Assembly: GCA_029946045.1 (NCBI GenBank)
Contig: JAQSDS010000387.1
Coordinates: 1 to 22,790, forward strand
Direction: 5' to 3'
Origin: Rhodoferax sp.
GTDB lineage: Bacteria; Pseudomonadota; Gammaproteobacteria; Burkholderiales; Burkholderiaceae_C
DNA length: 22,790 nt
Shown: positions 22,790 to 22,790 of the stretch, in pieces
Layout of the letters: every line of letters begins with the position of its first letter
Position numbering within the stretch: position 1 is the stretch's first letter
Position numbers and translations under genes: made by a program
The notes under the pieces: model-generated
The model's database searches: none
What the model was told of the DNA's origin: nothing
The model's input: the letters and a program-made list of their open reading frames with translations, nothing else

Positions 22790-22790
22790 G

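Noticed and set aside
1..22790. CRISPR arrays, rRNA genes and insertion-sequence transposases
   Set aside because: I saw no regularly spaced direct repeats, no rRNA sequence and no transposase-like protein in any frame.

Overview
The left edge (1-1463) looks like a betaproteobacterial chromosome of the order Burkholderiales, probably Comamonadaceae-like. It carries the 3' end of an aminopeptidase N gene (pepN), a complete class 1 fructose-1,6-bisphosphatase gene (fbp), and a tRNA-Thr(CGU) gene with its promoter. That tRNA gene breaks off just after the anticodon loop, and everything to its right is accessory DNA. The host assignment rests on recognising protein families by eye, not on a search.

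Region 1 (1464-4209) is the left end of a tRNA-associated island. It has a short terminator, a tyrosine integrase, an overlapping 367-residue protein of unknown function, and a complete tRNA-Thr(CGU) on the minus strand with its own -10 element and terminator. This second tRNA could replace the broken one. The far end of the island, with the other half of the host tRNA, is not in this window.

Region 2 (4210-9397) is a run of plus-strand accessory genes. It includes a possible peptidase-C39-like protein, two paralogues of a small plasmid-associated family, an IHF-beta-like DNA-bending protein, a secreted alpha/beta hydrolase, several unknowns, and a second tyrosine recombinase translationally coupled to an unknown gene. 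A strong hairpin terminator lies at 7222-7252.

Region 3 (9566-20236) is a probable defence module, all on the plus strand. Its first gene is a type III-like restriction subunit, with an SF2 helicase and a C-terminal PD-(D/E)xK nuclease. One base later comes a beta-class adenine methyltransferase. Next are an unknown 530-residue coiled-coil protein and an SF1 (UvrD-like) helicase with an N-terminal RelE/ParE-like domain. The last two genes are a 49-residue proline-rich ORF and an overlapping three-helix membrane protein. Restriction and modification alone would need only the first two genes. The conserved-looking tail is the best candidate for something undescribed.

Region 4 (20697-22790) is an integron cassette array read from the minus strand. 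It has four attC sites, three complete cassette genes (a PH-like membrane protein, an NAD(P)-binding protein and a multi-pass membrane protein) and the end of a fourth. No integron integrase is in view; the cassette orientation puts it, if present, to the right of the window. The left-most attC has a degenerate core and marks the old end of the array. Between the defence module and the array, 20237-20696 holds no gene I can support.
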